Assembly: GCF_008064635.1 (NCBI RefSeq)
Contig: NZ_VRYZ01000003.1
Location: forward strand, 124,001-188,000
Source of the DNA: Parahaliea aestuarii
GTDB taxonomy: Bacteria > Pseudomonadota > Gammaproteobacteria > Pseudomonadales > Halieaceae
Length of the DNA stretch: 64,000 nucleotides
Reading direction: 5' to 3'
The notes under the pieces were generated by a model that saw only the letters and a list, made by a program, of their open reading frames with translations, was not told the origin of the DNA and did not search any database. Positions 1-10,223 of this stretch are shown one piece after another (the first letter of the stretch is position 1; every line of letters begins with the position of its first letter). Position numbers and translations under genes: made by a program.

Positions 1-444
1 ATAGATGGTGCCGCGAATAACCTGCGGCCCGGTGGACAATTCGACCCGGGGCAGGGTACGCCGGGCCGGATCTCCTGCCACCCAGCCACGATTCACAAGC
101 AGGCTGCGGCCGCTGCCGTCACCCAGGTGGAAGAGGGCGATCACCTCGTAGCCAAAGCGGCCCTGCCGCACCCGGTTGTCCAGCAGCAGGTAGCGCCGGG
201 GGTCAAATTCGCCGCGGGCGAGGGCGGGGCGATAGGCCAGTTCGTCGGCACTCGCCTGCCACAGTGTCGCGATGTCCGCTGGTGCCAGTGCGCGGCGCTC
301 ATCGAAGGTCTGCGCCAGAGCCCGCTTTTCATCGGCCCGCTCCAGCTGCCAGAAGCCCAGCCCAATCAGCAGGGGCAGCAGCAGGGCGGTGAACAGGGTC
401 GTACGCCACTCCAGATCGAACTGCAGGCGCTGCGCTTGAACCAT
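1..444 (-). CDS. SURF1 family cytochrome c oxidase assembly protein (partial)
   Basis: Inner-membrane assembly factor for the heme a-containing subunit of cytochrome c oxidase. Translating the minus strand from the ATG at 444 gives an open frame to the window edge (148 codons, no stop), so the C-terminal part is outside. The start MVQAQRLQFDLEWR is followed by a hydrophobic segment (about residues 15-32) and GFWQLERADEK, then the family signature LLVNRGWVAG near residue 112. An in-frame TAA lies 12 codons upstream of the ATG, which fixes the start closely. It belongs with the oxidase operon at 785-5121, separated from coxC only by the convergent DUF2909 gene, the same arrangement as in Pseudomonas. 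Confidence 0.88.
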   Translation of the reverse strand, partial: MVQAQRLQFDLEWRTTLFTALLLPLLIGLGFWQLERADEKRALAQTFDERRALAPADIATLWQASADELAYRPALARGEFDPRRYLLLDNRVRQGRFGYEVIALFHLGDGSGRSLLVNRGWVAGDPARRTLPRVELSTGPQVIRGTIY

Positions 445-514
445 CAGCAACGCCCCGAAAGCAGCCGCGAGATGCCTGGTTTATACTGCCCGGCCCTGTA
501 AGAGGAAGTGAACA

Positions 515-784
515 TTGTTGAAGATCGCGATAATGCTGCTGATGGTGGCGCTGGTTGCCAGCCTGATAAGTGGATTCTATTTTCTGATGGTGGATCAGGG
601 GGATCGCCGCAAGCGTCGCCTGTGGCATTCCCTCGGCGTGCGCCTGGCCCTGGCCATTGGCCTCGCGGCCCTGATTGTCTATGGCGTGGCCACCGGCCAG
701 CTGGGCCACCGCAATCCCTGGGATGCCGGGCCGGCCGCAGCGCAACAGCCGCCGGCCGAAGCCGAACCGGCGGCAAGCGACTGA
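515..784 (+). CDS. DUF2909 family twin-transmembrane protein
   Basis: Small inner-membrane protein of 89 aa with two hydrophobic segments (about residues 3-22 and 41-61) separated by a basic loop (DRRKRR), and a Pro/Ala/Glu-rich tail. It starts at TTG 515, preceded by AGAGGAA at 501-507; there is no ATG, and a second TTG directly follows. The stop codon at 782-784 abuts the coxC stop at 785, so the two genes converge with no spacer. Proteins of this family sit in this opposite-strand position between coxC and SURF1 in many gammaproteobacteria and are presumed to help oxidase assembly; the molecular role is not known. Confidence 0.8.
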   Translation: MLKIAIMLLMVALVASLISGFYFLMVDQGDRRKRRLWHSLGVRLALAIGLAALIVYGVATGQLGHRNPWDAGPAAAQQPPAEAEPAASD

Positions 785-1750
785 TTACAGAATGTAAACG
801 AACAGGAACAGGAACACCCACACCACGTCAACGAAGTGCCAGTACCAGCTGGATGCCTCGAAGCCGAAGTGGTCGTCTGCGGTGAAGTGACCGTACTTCA
901 CAGAGCGAATCCACTGGATCAGCAGCATGGTCATGCCCATCATCACGTGGAAGCCGTGGAAACCGGTCAGCATGAAGAAGGTGGAACCGTAAATCCCCGA
1001 GTTCAGGGTCAGGCCGTAGTGGGCGTAGGCTTCGTAGTATTCCAGCGCCTGCAGGCCGACGAACACAATACCCAGCAGCACGGTCAGGCCCAGCCAGATA
1101 TTGAACTTCTTCTTGTTACCATCCAGCAGTCCCAGGTGAGCGATGTGCACAGTCACGCTGGATGACAGCAGGATGATGGTGTTCCACAAGGGCAACCACA
1201 AATACCAGGCCGCAGCATCGGAGAAGGCCATGCTCTTCTCGTAGCTCTGGAACTCACCGTTGTTGGCGATCAGCTGGCTGCCGACGCCGCCCACGGCTTC
1301 CTGGGGGGTGGAGGCCATCGGCCAGCTGTACTGGAAGCCTTCCCAGAGCAGGTTGTTCATACGCCCCGCTTCACCTTCACCCGCCAGCCAGGGGCCGGCC
1401 AGGTTGCGCACATAGAACAGCACGCCGAAGAAGGCGAAGAAGAACATCACCTCGGAGAAAATGAACCAGAACATACCCAGCACATAGGATTTCTTCAGCT
1501 GGGCGCTGTTCATGCCGGCGATGTTCTCGCGGATGGTGGTGCGGAACCACACGAACAGCGTGCCGGCGAAAAAGGCCAGGCCCACGTAGAGAATGGTCCA
1601 GGAGGGGGCACCGTCGCCAAAGGTCATCTGGTTCAGGCCGTGGGATGCACCGAAAATGCTGAGGATCAAGCCGATGGTCGCGAAGATCGCCAGCTTGCTC
1701 TTCTCCGGTACGTAGTACTTTTCGTACTCAGTGGATGTTTCGGTATTCAT
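785..1750 (-). CDS. coxC: Cytochrome c oxidase subunit III
   Basis: Third core subunit of the proton-pumping heme-copper oxidase (321 aa, inner membrane, no redox centres). Several hydrophobic helices are visible, with the family's characteristic FHGFHVMMGM, HFGFEASSWYWHFVDVVW and the C-terminal VWVFLFLFVYI. A hydrophilic insertion around residues 120-170 (EGEAGRMNN..., STPQEAVGG) makes it longer than the typical 260-295 aa. The ATG at 1750 has GGAGAA about 8 nt upstream. It is the fourth gene of the coxB-ctaD-ctaG-coxC operon, 45 nt after ctaG. Confidence 0.95.
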   Translation of the reverse strand: MNTETSTEYEKYYVPEKSKLAIFATIGLILSIFGASHGLNQMTFGDGAPSWTILYVGLAFFAGTLFVWFRTTIRENIAGMNSAQLKKSYVLGMFWFIFSEVMFFFAFFGVLFYVRNLAGPWLAGEGEAGRMNNLLWEGFQYSWPMASTPQEAVGGVGSQLIANNGEFQSYEKSMAFSDAAAWYLWLPLWNTIILLSSSVTVHIAHLGLLDGNKKKFNIWLGLTVLLGIVFVGLQALEYYEAYAHYGLTLNSGIYGSTFFMLTGFHGFHVMMGMTMLLIQWIRSVKYGHFTADDHFGFEASSWYWHFVDVVWVFLFLFVYIL

Positions 1751-1795
1751 GTTATTGGTTCTCCATTGAACTCACACCGGCCCCAACCGGTGATC

Positions 1796-2356
1796 TCAGC
1801 GGGTCGCAACTGCGCCCGCCGCCATGTCGGTCACATCAAATATCGTATACGAGAGCGTGATGGTGTGGATATCACGCGGTAAATCCCTATCGACGATAAA
1901 CACCAGCGGCATTTCTGCGCTGGACTCACCTTCCAGGGGCTGCTGGTTAAAGCAGAAGCACTCTGTTTTGTGAAAATACGCCGCCGCGCGACTGGGCGAC
2001 ACGCTGGGAATCGCCTGCGCCACCATATTCTTCGGCAGCGGGTTGTAGGCGGTAAACACCGTGTCGTTGGACGCGCCCGGGTGCACTTTCATTACCGTCT
2101 GGCTGGGTGAAAACTCCCAGGGCATGCCCTCGTTGTTGGTGGCCACGAACTGGATGGTCACCGTACGGCTCTCATCCACCCCGGACTGCACTGCCGTGTA
2201 GGCCTGGCCCGACGTCTTGCCGTTGATGCCCAGGGCATCGCACAACACATTGTACAGGGGCACCATCACCACGAACACAAAGGCGAACATGCACGCCGCT
2301 ACCGCCACCAGCTTGATGGCGGTATCGATGGCAGGGTTCGCGCTAATGCGGATCAC
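1796..2356 (-). CDS. ctaG: Cytochrome c oxidase assembly protein CtaG/Cox11
   Basis: Copper chaperone that delivers CuB to subunit I. The 186-aa protein has one N-terminal membrane anchor (about residues 13-36, IKLVAVAACMFAFVFVV) followed by a periplasmic beta-sandwich domain. The copper-binding CFCF motif of the Cox11 family is present in KTECFCFNQQPL, as is the downstream MPLVFIVD segment. Length is usual for bacterial Cox11. It lies 14 nt after ctaD and before coxC, its standard place in caa3-type oxidase operons. Confidence 0.94.
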   Translation of the reverse strand: MIRISANPAIDTAIKLVAVAACMFAFVFVVMVPLYNVLCDALGINGKTSGQAYTAVQSGVDESRTVTIQFVATNNEGMPWEFSPSQTVMKVHPGASNDTVFTAYNPLPKNMVAQAIPSVSPSRAAAYFHKTECFCFNQQPLEGESSAEMPLVFIVDRDLPRDIHTITLSYTIFDVTDMAAGAVATR

Positions 2357-2370
2357 GGCTGGTCATTCCC

Positions 2371-3951
2371 TCAGGAGTGCGCGTGGCTCGGGTCGATCTT
2401 CGGCGGCGTCTCGAAGGTGTGGTAGGGCGCCGGAGTCGGTACCGTCCACTCCAGGCCTTCGGCACCATCCCAGACTTTCTCGTCGGAGGTGGGCTTGCCG
2501 GCCACGATGGTCGCGATCACGTTGTACAGGAACAGGATCTGCGAGGAGCCGTAGATGAACGCGCCGATGCTGGACATCATGTTGAAGTCAGCAAACTGCA
2601 GGGCGTAGTCCGGAATCCGTCGCGGCATGCCCGCCAGCCCCACAAAGTGCTGCGGGAAGAAGGTCAGGTTGAAGCCGATAAAGGAGATCCAGAAGTGGGT
2701 CTTGCCCATGGTCTCGTTGTACATGCGGCCGCACCACTTGGGCAGCCAGTAGTACACGGCGGCGGTCATGGAGAATACCGCCCCGGCCACCATCACGTAG
2801 TGGAAGTGCGCCACTACGAAGTAGCTGTCGTGGTACTGGAAGTCCGCCGGGGCGATGGACAGCATCAGGCCGGTGAAACCACCGATGGTGAACAGCACCA
2901 GGAAACCCAGGGAAAACAGCATCGGGGTTTCGAAGGTCAGTGCGCCGCGCCACATGGTGGAAATCCAGTTGAACACCTTCACCCCGGTGGGGACGGCGAT
3001 CAGCATGGTGGCGTACATGAAGAACAGCTCACCCGCAATCGGCATGCCCACCGTGTACATGTGGTGGGCCCACACGATGAACGACAGGAAGGCGATGGAC
3101 GCGGTGGCGTAGACCATGGAGTCATAGCCGAACAGCGGCTTGCGCGAAAAGGCAGGGATAATCTGCGATACCACGCCGAAGGCCGGCAGAATGATGATGT
3201 ACACCTCGGGGTGACCGAAGAACCAGAACACGTGCTGGAACAGGACCGGGTCACCGCCTCCGGCGGCGCTGAAGAAGCTGGTGCCGAAGTGGATATCCAT
3301 CAGCATCATCGTCACCGCTCCCGCGAGCACCGGCATCACCGCCACCAGCAGGAAGGCGGTGATCAGCCAGGTCCACACGAACAGCGGCATCTTCATGTAG
3401 GTCATACCCGGGGCGCGCAGGTTCATCACCGTGGCGATAATGTTGATCGAGCCCATGATGGAGGAGATCCCCAGCACGTGGATACAGAAGATGAAGATGG
3501 TCACCGACGGCGCCGCGTAGGTGGTGGACAGCGGGGCGTAGAAGGTCCAGCCGAAGGCCGGGGCGCCGCCGTCCATGAACAGGGTGCTGGCCAGCAGCAG
3601 GAAGGCCGGCGGCAGGATCCAAAAGCTCCAGTTGTTCATCCGCGGCAGGGCCATGTCCGGCGCCCCGATCATCATCGGGATCATCCAGTTGGCCAGGCCC
3701 ACGAAGGAGGGCATGATCGCGCCGAACACCATCACCAGCCCGTGCAGGGTGGTCATCTGGTTGAAGAACAGTGGATCAACCAGTTGCATGCCGGGCTGGA
3801 ACAGCTCGGCGCGGATGATCATGGCGAACGAGCCGCCAAGAATGAACATCGCGAAGGAGAACCACAGGTACATGGTTCCGATATCTTTGTGGTTGGTGGT
3901 AAACAGCCACCGTGAAAGGCCCTTGGCAGGACCGTGATGATGATCTCCCAT
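2371..3951 (-). CDS. ctaD: Cytochrome c oxidase subunit I
   Basis: Catalytic subunit (526 aa) carrying heme a and the heme a3-CuB centre where oxygen is reduced. Diagnostic motifs are the CuB-site WFFGHPEVYIIILP (His and the cross-linked Tyr), the HHMY pair, and VAHFHYVMV with the heme-ligand histidines. About twelve hydrophobic helices are spread along the chain. The ATG at 3951 has a strong GGAGGAG ribosome-binding site immediately upstream. It is 15 nt after coxB in the operon. A long antiparallel open frame over the gene is a GC-rich shadow and is not annotated. Confidence 0.97.
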   Translation of the reverse strand: MGDHHHGPAKGLSRWLFTTNHKDIGTMYLWFSFAMFILGGSFAMIIRAELFQPGMQLVDPLFFNQMTTLHGLVMVFGAIMPSFVGLANWMIPMMIGAPDMALPRMNNWSFWILPPAFLLLASTLFMDGGAPAFGWTFYAPLSTTYAAPSVTIFIFCIHVLGISSIMGSINIIATVMNLRAPGMTYMKMPLFVWTWLITAFLLVAVMPVLAGAVTMMLMDIHFGTSFFSAAGGGDPVLFQHVFWFFGHPEVYIIILPAFGVVSQIIPAFSRKPLFGYDSMVYATASIAFLSFIVWAHHMYTVGMPIAGELFFMYATMLIAVPTGVKVFNWISTMWRGALTFETPMLFSLGFLVLFTIGGFTGLMLSIAPADFQYHDSYFVVAHFHYVMVAGAVFSMTAAVYYWLPKWCGRMYNETMGKTHFWISFIGFNLTFFPQHFVGLAGMPRRIPDYALQFADFNMMSSIGAFIYGSSQILFLYNVIATIVAGKPTSDEKVWDGAEGLEWTVPTPAPYHTFETPPKIDPSHAHS

Positions 3952-3966
3952 CGTTATCTCCTCCAG

Positions 3967-5121
3967 TTAGCCTTTCTTGTGATTAAAGACGTCGATCGGC
4001 TGCACCATGTCACCCATGTTGTTGCCGAACGCGTTGCGTTGATAGGTAATGACGGCCGCCATGTCGACGTCGTTGAGCTGGCCACCAAAGGCCTGCATCG
4101 CGGTGCCGGGTACGCCGTTGATACCCACTTCCAGGTGGCCGGACAGGTCGCCGGTGGCGATCGGGCTGTCGGCGATGGCCTTGCCGAGGCCGCCTTCGCC
4201 GTTGGCGCCGTGACAGGCTGCGCAGGAGCGGTCGTAAACACTCTTGCCGCGCTCCATCAGCTCATCCATGGAGAAAGTCTGGGCCATCAGCTTCTTGATT
4301 TCGGCGGCTTCCGCCTGTTTCTCGCTGAGCCAGCTGGCGTACTCTTCCTTGCTCACCACATTGACCACAATCGGCATGAAGCCGTGGTCCTTGCCGCAAA
4401 GTTCGGCGCACTGGCCGCGGTACACACCCTCTTCTGTGGCGTGAGTCCAGGTCTCATTGATGAAGCCGGGGATGGCGTCTTTCTTCACCGCCAGCTCCGG
4501 CACCCACCAGGCGTGGATCACGTCATTGGCGGTGACCAGGAAGCGGACCTTGGTATCCACCGGGATCACCAGGGGCTCGTCCACTTCCAGCAGGTAGTGC
4601 TCGCCCTTGTCCGCGGTGTTGTAGATTTCGCTCTGGGGCGTACGCAGGTTACTGAAGAAGGCAACGTTCTCGCCGCTTTCATTCAGGTATTCGTATTTCC
4701 ATTTCCACTGGTAGCCGGTAATGAGCACGTCCATCTCGGCGTCCTCAAAATCGTAGATCTCCAGCAGGGTAGACGTGGCGGGAACCGCCATACCGATCAG
4801 GATGAAGAAGGGCACGACGGTCCAGGCGATCTCGACCTTGGTGCTCTCGTGAAAGGTAGCGGGAGTGACACCCCGTGATTTGCGGTGGTAGTAGATGGAG
4901 TAAAACATCACCCCGAATACCAGCACGCCGATGATGACGCAGATCCAGAAGATGGTCATGTGCAGATCAAAGATACTCTGACCCACATCGGTGGCGCCCG
5001 GTGACATATTGACTTCATTCACCTTGGCAGCCGCAGCAACGGTACCGGCGTGCAGCAGGCCGAACAGCATCAGCACAGGACCAAGCGCCAGGGCGGTAAG
5101 CCGCTTCGCTCTCAAGAACAT
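3967..5121 (-). CDS. coxB: Cytochrome c oxidase subunit II with fused C-terminal cytochrome c domain
   Basis: Electron-entry subunit. After a signal peptide (MFLRAKRLTALALGPVLMLF, processed after the Ala run) come two membrane helices and the periplasmic CuA domain, with ligands in QCAELCGKDHGFM. A C-terminal cytochrome c domain follows, with the heme-binding CAACH and a likely Met ligand in GTAMQAFGG. The fusion defines a caa3-type oxidase. Two ATGs are possible: 5136 has no clear ribosome-binding site, while 5121 (five codons in) has GGAG about 9 nt upstream, so 5121 is chosen with moderate confidence. First gene of the operon. Confidence 0.94.
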   Translation of the reverse strand: MFLRAKRLTALALGPVLMLFGLLHAGTVAAAAKVNEVNMSPGATDVGQSIFDLHMTIFWICVIIGVLVFGVMFYSIYYHRKSRGVTPATFHESTKVEIAWTVVPFFILIGMAVPATSTLLEIYDFEDAEMDVLITGYQWKWKYEYLNESGENVAFFSNLRTPQSEIYNTADKGEHYLLEVDEPLVIPVDTKVRFLVTANDVIHAWWVPELAVKKDAIPGFINETWTHATEEGVYRGQCAELCGKDHGFMPIVVNVVSKEEYASWLSEKQAEAAEIKKLMAQTFSMDELMERGKSVYDRSCAACHGANGEGGLGKAIADSPIATGDLSGHLEVGINGVPGTAMQAFGGQLNDVDMAAVITYQRNAFGNNMGDMVQPIDVFNHKKG

Positions 5122-5453
5122 TTCCCGTGTCTCCATTATTTATATCGGTTATTGTCCCCACAGCCGATGCGCCCGGTGACGTCCGCTTGCCGCACCCCTG
5201 TGTAAAGTCCGTAGCCGCTGGCAGATGCGGCCACTGACCCTGGGGAGTGCAGAATTAGGAGACGTCTTGAACGTACCAGCTGACACAGTCGCCGCCCCTG
5301 CGACGAATTGTCGCGGGAGGCAGGCCGGCCGAGTATACCGAAAGAAAACCGCAAAACCTACACAGAGCAAGGGTTTCCAGCGCTCCCCAGGAAGGCCATT
5401 GCAGCGTTCCGGCGGTGGATCAACCGGCCTTATTTCCTGCCTGCATACCAGAT
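5122..5453. other. Intergenic region between divergent coxB and dinF-like genes
   Basis: About 330 bases without a convincing gene. It must hold the coxB operon promoter (minus strand) and the MATE gene promoter (plus strand), but no close -35/-10 pair stands out. Short open frames here (for example 5136-5354 on the minus strand) have no family resemblance or ribosome-binding site and are not called. The in-frame GTG at 5415 would add 13 residues to the MATE protein. Confidence 0.5.
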
Positions 5454-6788
5454 ATGCCCTCACTTAGCCCGTTAGACCGCAAAATCTGGGGTATTGCCTG
5501 GCCGGCCATGCTCTCGAATATTTCCATCCCCCTGCTCGGGCTGGCGGATGCCGCCATCCTCGGCCACCTGGACAGCCCACTCTACCTCGGCGCTGTCGCG
5601 ATCGGCGGGGCTCTGCTGGCCTTCCTGTACTGGGGCTTCGGCTTTCTGCGCATGGGAACCACAGGCCTGGTGGCCCGGGCTGTGGGTGCCGGGCGCGAAC
5701 AGGAGGCTCTGCTGGTACTGGCGCGCTCGGCGGTGCTGGCACTGGTTATCGCCGCCATGCTGCTGACCCTGCACCCACTGCTGCTGGCAGCCGGTTTTGC
5801 CCTGATGGCGCCGGCATCAGACATCCTGCCCCTCGCTGACAGCTACGTGCGCATCCGCCTGTACAGCGCGCCCGCGGTACTGGTGACCTACGCAGTGGTG
5901 GGCTGGTGCATTGGTCGGCAGGACACCCGTCGCCCACTGCTGATCGTGATCAGCACCAATGTCCTCAACATTCTGCTGGACCTGTTCTTCATCCTCGGCC
6001 TCGGCCTGAACAGTGACGGTGCCGCCCTGGCCACAGTCATTGCCGAATACAGCGGTTGCGCCCTCGCCCTGTGGCAGGTGTGGCTGGCCCTGCCCGAAGC
6101 CAGGTGGCGTGAGATCGCCCGCCAGTTGTGGCGTCCCGCTGACTACCACGAACTGCTGCGCAGCAACTGGCACCTTTTCGTGCGCACTATTTGCCTGCTG
6201 GCGGGCTTCGCCTTTTTTACTGCCGCTGGTGACAAGCTGGGCAGTACCGTGCTGGCCGCCAACGCCCTGATGCTGCAGTTGTTGATGTTCTGCGCCCACG
6301 CCCTTGACGGCTTTGCCTTCGCCGCCGAAGGGCTGACCGGACAGCGGCTGGGGGGCGGGGACCGGGCCGGTTTTCAGGCCGCGGTGAAGCGCTGCGCACT
6401 GTGGTGCGGCGTCACCGCTGTGCTGTTGACGCTGCTGCTGTGGCTGGGCGGGTACTTTCTGCCCCAGTGGCTGACCGCCCTGGAGATGGTGCGCGAAACC
6501 ATGCGAGCGCACTGGCCCTGGCTCTTGCTGATGCCACTGGCAGCGGGCCCCAGCTATCTGCTGGATGGGGTATTTATCGGCGCCGCGGAGACACGGCCGA
6601 TGATGGTGACCATGCTGGTGAGCGCAGTGCTGGTTTACCTGCCGGTGTGGTATCTGAGCCGGGACTGGGGCAACCACGGCCTGTGGCTGGCCTTTGTGCT
6701 GTTCAACGCCGCCCGCGGAGCGACGCTGTACCCCGCCTATCGGCGGCGCTGGGGTGGAAAACAGAGCTTGCGCGGGATAACAGGTTGA
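5454..6788 (+). CDS. MATE family efflux transporter, DinF-like
   Basis: Multidrug/toxin extrusion family transporter of the DinF branch, about 444 aa, with roughly twelve hydrophobic helices. The N-terminus LSPLDRKIWGIAWPAMLSN and the segments LGLADAAILGHL and WGFGFLRMGTTGLVARAVG are typical of DinF. It probably exports cationic organic compounds using a Na+ or H+ gradient; the substrate cannot be inferred. The ATG at 5454 matches the usual N-terminus of the family; an upstream in-frame GTG at 5415 would add residues that look non-homologous. Single gene, divergent from coxB and convergent with the YheV-like gene. Confidence 0.88.
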   Translation: MPSLSPLDRKIWGIAWPAMLSNISIPLLGLADAAILGHLDSPLYLGAVAIGGALLAFLYWGFGFLRMGTTGLVARAVGAGREQEALLVLARSAVLALVIAAMLLTLHPLLLAAGFALMAPASDILPLADSYVRIRLYSAPAVLVTYAVVGWCIGRQDTRRPLLIVISTNVLNILLDLFFILGLGLNSDGAALATVIAEYSGCALALWQVWLALPEARWREIARQLWRPADYHELLRSNWHLFVRTICLLAGFAFFTAAGDKLGSTVLAANALMLQLLMFCAHALDGFAFAAEGLTGQRLGGGDRAGFQAAVKRCALWCGVTAVLLTLLLWLGGYFLPQWLTALEMVRETMRAHWPWLLLMPLAAGPSYLLDGVFIGAAETRPMMVTMLVSAVLVYLPVWYLSRDWGNHGLWLAFVLFNAARGATLYPAYRRRWGGKQSLRGITG

Positions 6789-6897
6789 TGCGATGCCGGT
6801 ATGTCGTTCAGCGCCCGAAGGGCGTGATTGAGTTGCATGGCAGACAATGGGCCCCAGCCTTCGATGGGGCGACTGGGTGGGTTCTTGGCCCCCTGTT

Positions 6898-7140
6898 TTA
6901 CTTGTCTTTTACCGGGTCCACCAGGCGCACGGTCTCAGCCGGTGCCTCGCTGCGCCGCGCCGGTCGATTGACCCGGGTGTGCGGCTCCTGGCGGGGAGCG
7001 TCCGAGGGACGGGCCTCGCTGAAGCCGCAGGCCACACACTCCCGTTCATCGGTATCCGCATCCACCACGATGGTGTCCATCTCGCTGCAACGGGGACAGA
7101 CGGCTCCGGCGATAAAGCGGCGGCGGTGGGGGGCTGGCAT
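6898..7140 (-). CDS. YheV family putative zinc-ribbon protein
   Basis: An 80-aa protein beginning MPAPHRRRFIAGAVCPRC. Two CxxC knuckles (CPRC and CVAC, about 23 residues apart) form a predicted zinc ribbon, and the spacing residues (SEMDTIVVDADTDERECVACGFSE) match the YheV family. The C-terminal half is Arg/Pro-rich and low complexity. The ATG at 7140 is preferred over the longer open frame starting at 7230, because the extension has no family similarity. Function is unknown. It is divergent from the gamma-carbonic anhydrase gene, with starts 88 nt apart. Confidence 0.78.
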   Translation of the reverse strand: MPAPHRRRFIAGAVCPRCSEMDTIVVDADTDERECVACGFSEARPSDAPRQEPHTRVNRPARRSEAPAETVRLVDPVKDK

Positions 7141-7228
7141 GGAAAGACCTCGGCGTCGGCGCTGCCAGGAGGGCTGGCAGGGTGAAAACAGGGCCGCTAT
7201 TGTAGCAGTTTTGCCGGAGCAGACAGCC

Positions 7229-7786
7229 ATGAAACACTACACCGAGACCAGCCTGCGCAGCTTCCGCGGCCAGCGCCCGGTGCTGGGCGAACGGGTAATG
7301 ATCGACCCCAGCGCCGTGGTACTGGGAGATGTGGAACTGGGAGACGACGTCTCCATCTGGCCCCAGGCCGCGGTGCGCGGCGACATGCACCGCATCCGCG
7401 TGGGCGCCCGCACCAGCGTACAGGACGGTTGCGTACTGCATATCACCCACGCCGGCCCCTACAACCCGGAGGGCTGGCCACTGCTTATCGGCGAAGACGT
7501 GACCATTGGCCACAATGCCACCCTGCACGGCTGCAGCATCGGCAACCGGGTACTGGTGGGCATGGCCGCCACCGTGATGGACGGCGCCGTGGTGGAGGAC
7601 GAGGTAGTGATCGCCGCCGGCGCCCTGGTGACCCCCGGCAAGCGCCTGCGCAGCGGTTACCTCTATGCCGGCAGCCCGGCGCGGGAAGTGCGCGCGCTGT
7701 CGGATGCCGAACGGGACTACTTCTGCTACAGCGCCAACAACTACGTGCAGCTCAAGGAACAGCACCTGGCGGAACTGGAGGCCTAG
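7229..7786 (+). CDS. Gamma-carbonic anhydrase family protein (YrdA-like)
   Basis: Left-handed beta-helix hexapeptide-repeat protein of 185 aa. Repeats run through most of the chain (VVLGDVELGDDVSIW, LLIGEDVTIGHNATLHG, VLVGMAATVMDGAVVEDE). The metal-binding histidines of the gamma-CA fold are visible in QDGCVLHITH and IGHNATLHG. A C-terminal helix (LSDAERDYFCYSANNYVQL) is typical. The ATG at 7229 has GGAG about 10 nt upstream. A longer open frame begins at 6401 inside the MATE gene; that extension is an artefact. Probably cytosolic; true anhydrase activity of YrdA-type proteins is uncertain. In Pseudomonas-like genomes it neighbours aroE. Confidence 0.9.
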   Translation: MKHYTETSLRSFRGQRPVLGERVMIDPSAVVLGDVELGDDVSIWPQAAVRGDMHRIRVGARTSVQDGCVLHITHAGPYNPEGWPLLIGEDVTIGHNATLHGCSIGNRVLVGMAATVMDGAVVEDEVVIAAGALVTPGKRLRSGYLYAGSPAREVRALSDAERDYFCYSANNYVQLKEQHLAELEA

Positions 7787-7800
7787 CGGATGGTGCGTAC

Positions 7801-7830
7801 GCGCCGTTCAGCGAACGCTGCGCACGGCGC
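7801..7830. terminator. Hairpin between convergent gamma-CA and aroE genes
   Basis: Inverted repeat GCGCCGT (7801-7807) / ACGGCGC (7824-7830) with an inner AGCG/CGCT pair, placed in the 50-nt gap between two convergent stop codons. It lacks a T-tract, so intrinsic termination is only possible. Confidence 0.35.
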
Positions 7831-7836
7831 TCTCGC

Positions 7837-8673
7837 TCAGGCGGCAGCGAGCGCCTGCCGCAGCTGGTTGATCACCGGCCCGGTGGCCGGGCGCACACGG
7901 CGCCAGCGGTAGAAGGACTCCGCTGCCTGCTCCACCAGCATGCCGAGGCCATCGGCCACCGCCCAGGCGGTATTCAGTGCAGCCCAGCGCATGAACACGG
8001 TCGGCTCCGCGCCGTAGACCATGTCGTAGCAGCAACTGCGGGCGGTGAGCAGACTGCCGGGGAGGTCGGGCATTTCACCGCTGAGACTGGCGCTGGTGGC
8101 GTTCACCACCAGGTCGAACTGCCGGTCCGCCAGCAGTTCATAGCCACCGCCATCGATGGCGCCCAGTTCGGCGAATTCGGCCACCAGCTCGCGCGCCTTC
8201 TCCGCCGTGCGATTGACAATTGTGAGGGAGCGGGGCTTTTCACGCAGCAGGGGCTCCAGTACCCCGCGCACGGCGCCACCGGCACCGAGCACCAGAATGC
8301 GCTGCCCCTGCAGCGTCCAGCCGAGGTTGGCCACCATGTCGCGCACCAGGCCGACGCCGTCGGTATTATCGCCGTAAAGCTGGCCTTCATCCGTCAGGTA
8401 CAGGGTATTCACCGCACCCGCGCGCTGCGCGCGCTGGCTGCACTCGTCGGCCAGTGCAAACGCCTGCTGCTTGAAGGGGACGGTGATATTGAGGCCGGCA
8501 CCACCGCCCTCGAAGAAATTCCGCACCGAGCGTTCGAAGGCATCCAGTTCCACCCGCACTGCCCGGTACTGCATGTCCTGGGCGCACTGTTCGGCGAAAG
8601 CGGCGTGGATAACCGGGGATTTGCTCTGCTTGATGGGATTGCCGAAGACGGCGTATTTGTCGCTGTTACTCAT
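7837..8673 (-). CDS. aroE: Shikimate dehydrogenase (NADP+)
   Basis: Reduces 3-dehydroshikimate to shikimate in aromatic amino acid synthesis. The 278-aa protein has the substrate-binding VFGNPIKQSKSPVIH near the N-terminus, the catalytic-Lys segment NITVPFKQQAF, the NADP Rossmann motif VLGAGGAVRGVL (about residues 130-141) and NRTAEKA following it. Length is usual for AroE. The order aroE-hemF-tsaC on one strand matches the Pseudomonas origin region. The ATG at 8673 is 28 nt downstream of the hemF stop. Confidence 0.96.
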   Translation of the reverse strand: MSNSDKYAVFGNPIKQSKSPVIHAAFAEQCAQDMQYRAVRVELDAFERSVRNFFEGGGAGLNITVPFKQQAFALADECSQRAQRAGAVNTLYLTDEGQLYGDNTDGVGLVRDMVANLGWTLQGQRILVLGAGGAVRGVLEPLLREKPRSLTIVNRTAEKARELVAEFAELGAIDGGGYELLADRQFDLVVNATSASLSGEMPDLPGSLLTARSCCYDMVYGAEPTVFMRWAALNTAWAVADGLGMLVEQAAESFYRWRRVRPATGPVINQLRQALAAA

Positions 8674-8701
8674 AGCCCTTGCTTCCGGTTCGGGTTCCGG
8701 C

Positions 8702-10222
<1,521 letters not shown>

Positions 10223-10223
<1 letters not shown>

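Noticed and set aside
2377-3915. A 512-codon open frame on the plus strand
   Set aside because: Antisense to ctaD, rich in His/Gly/Arg, with no family similarity; typical shadow in GC-rich DNA.
6401-7228. N-terminal extension of the gamma-carbonic anhydrase frame
   Set aside because: It runs through the MATE gene in another frame and has low-complexity Arg/Gly/Ala content; the family begins at 7229.
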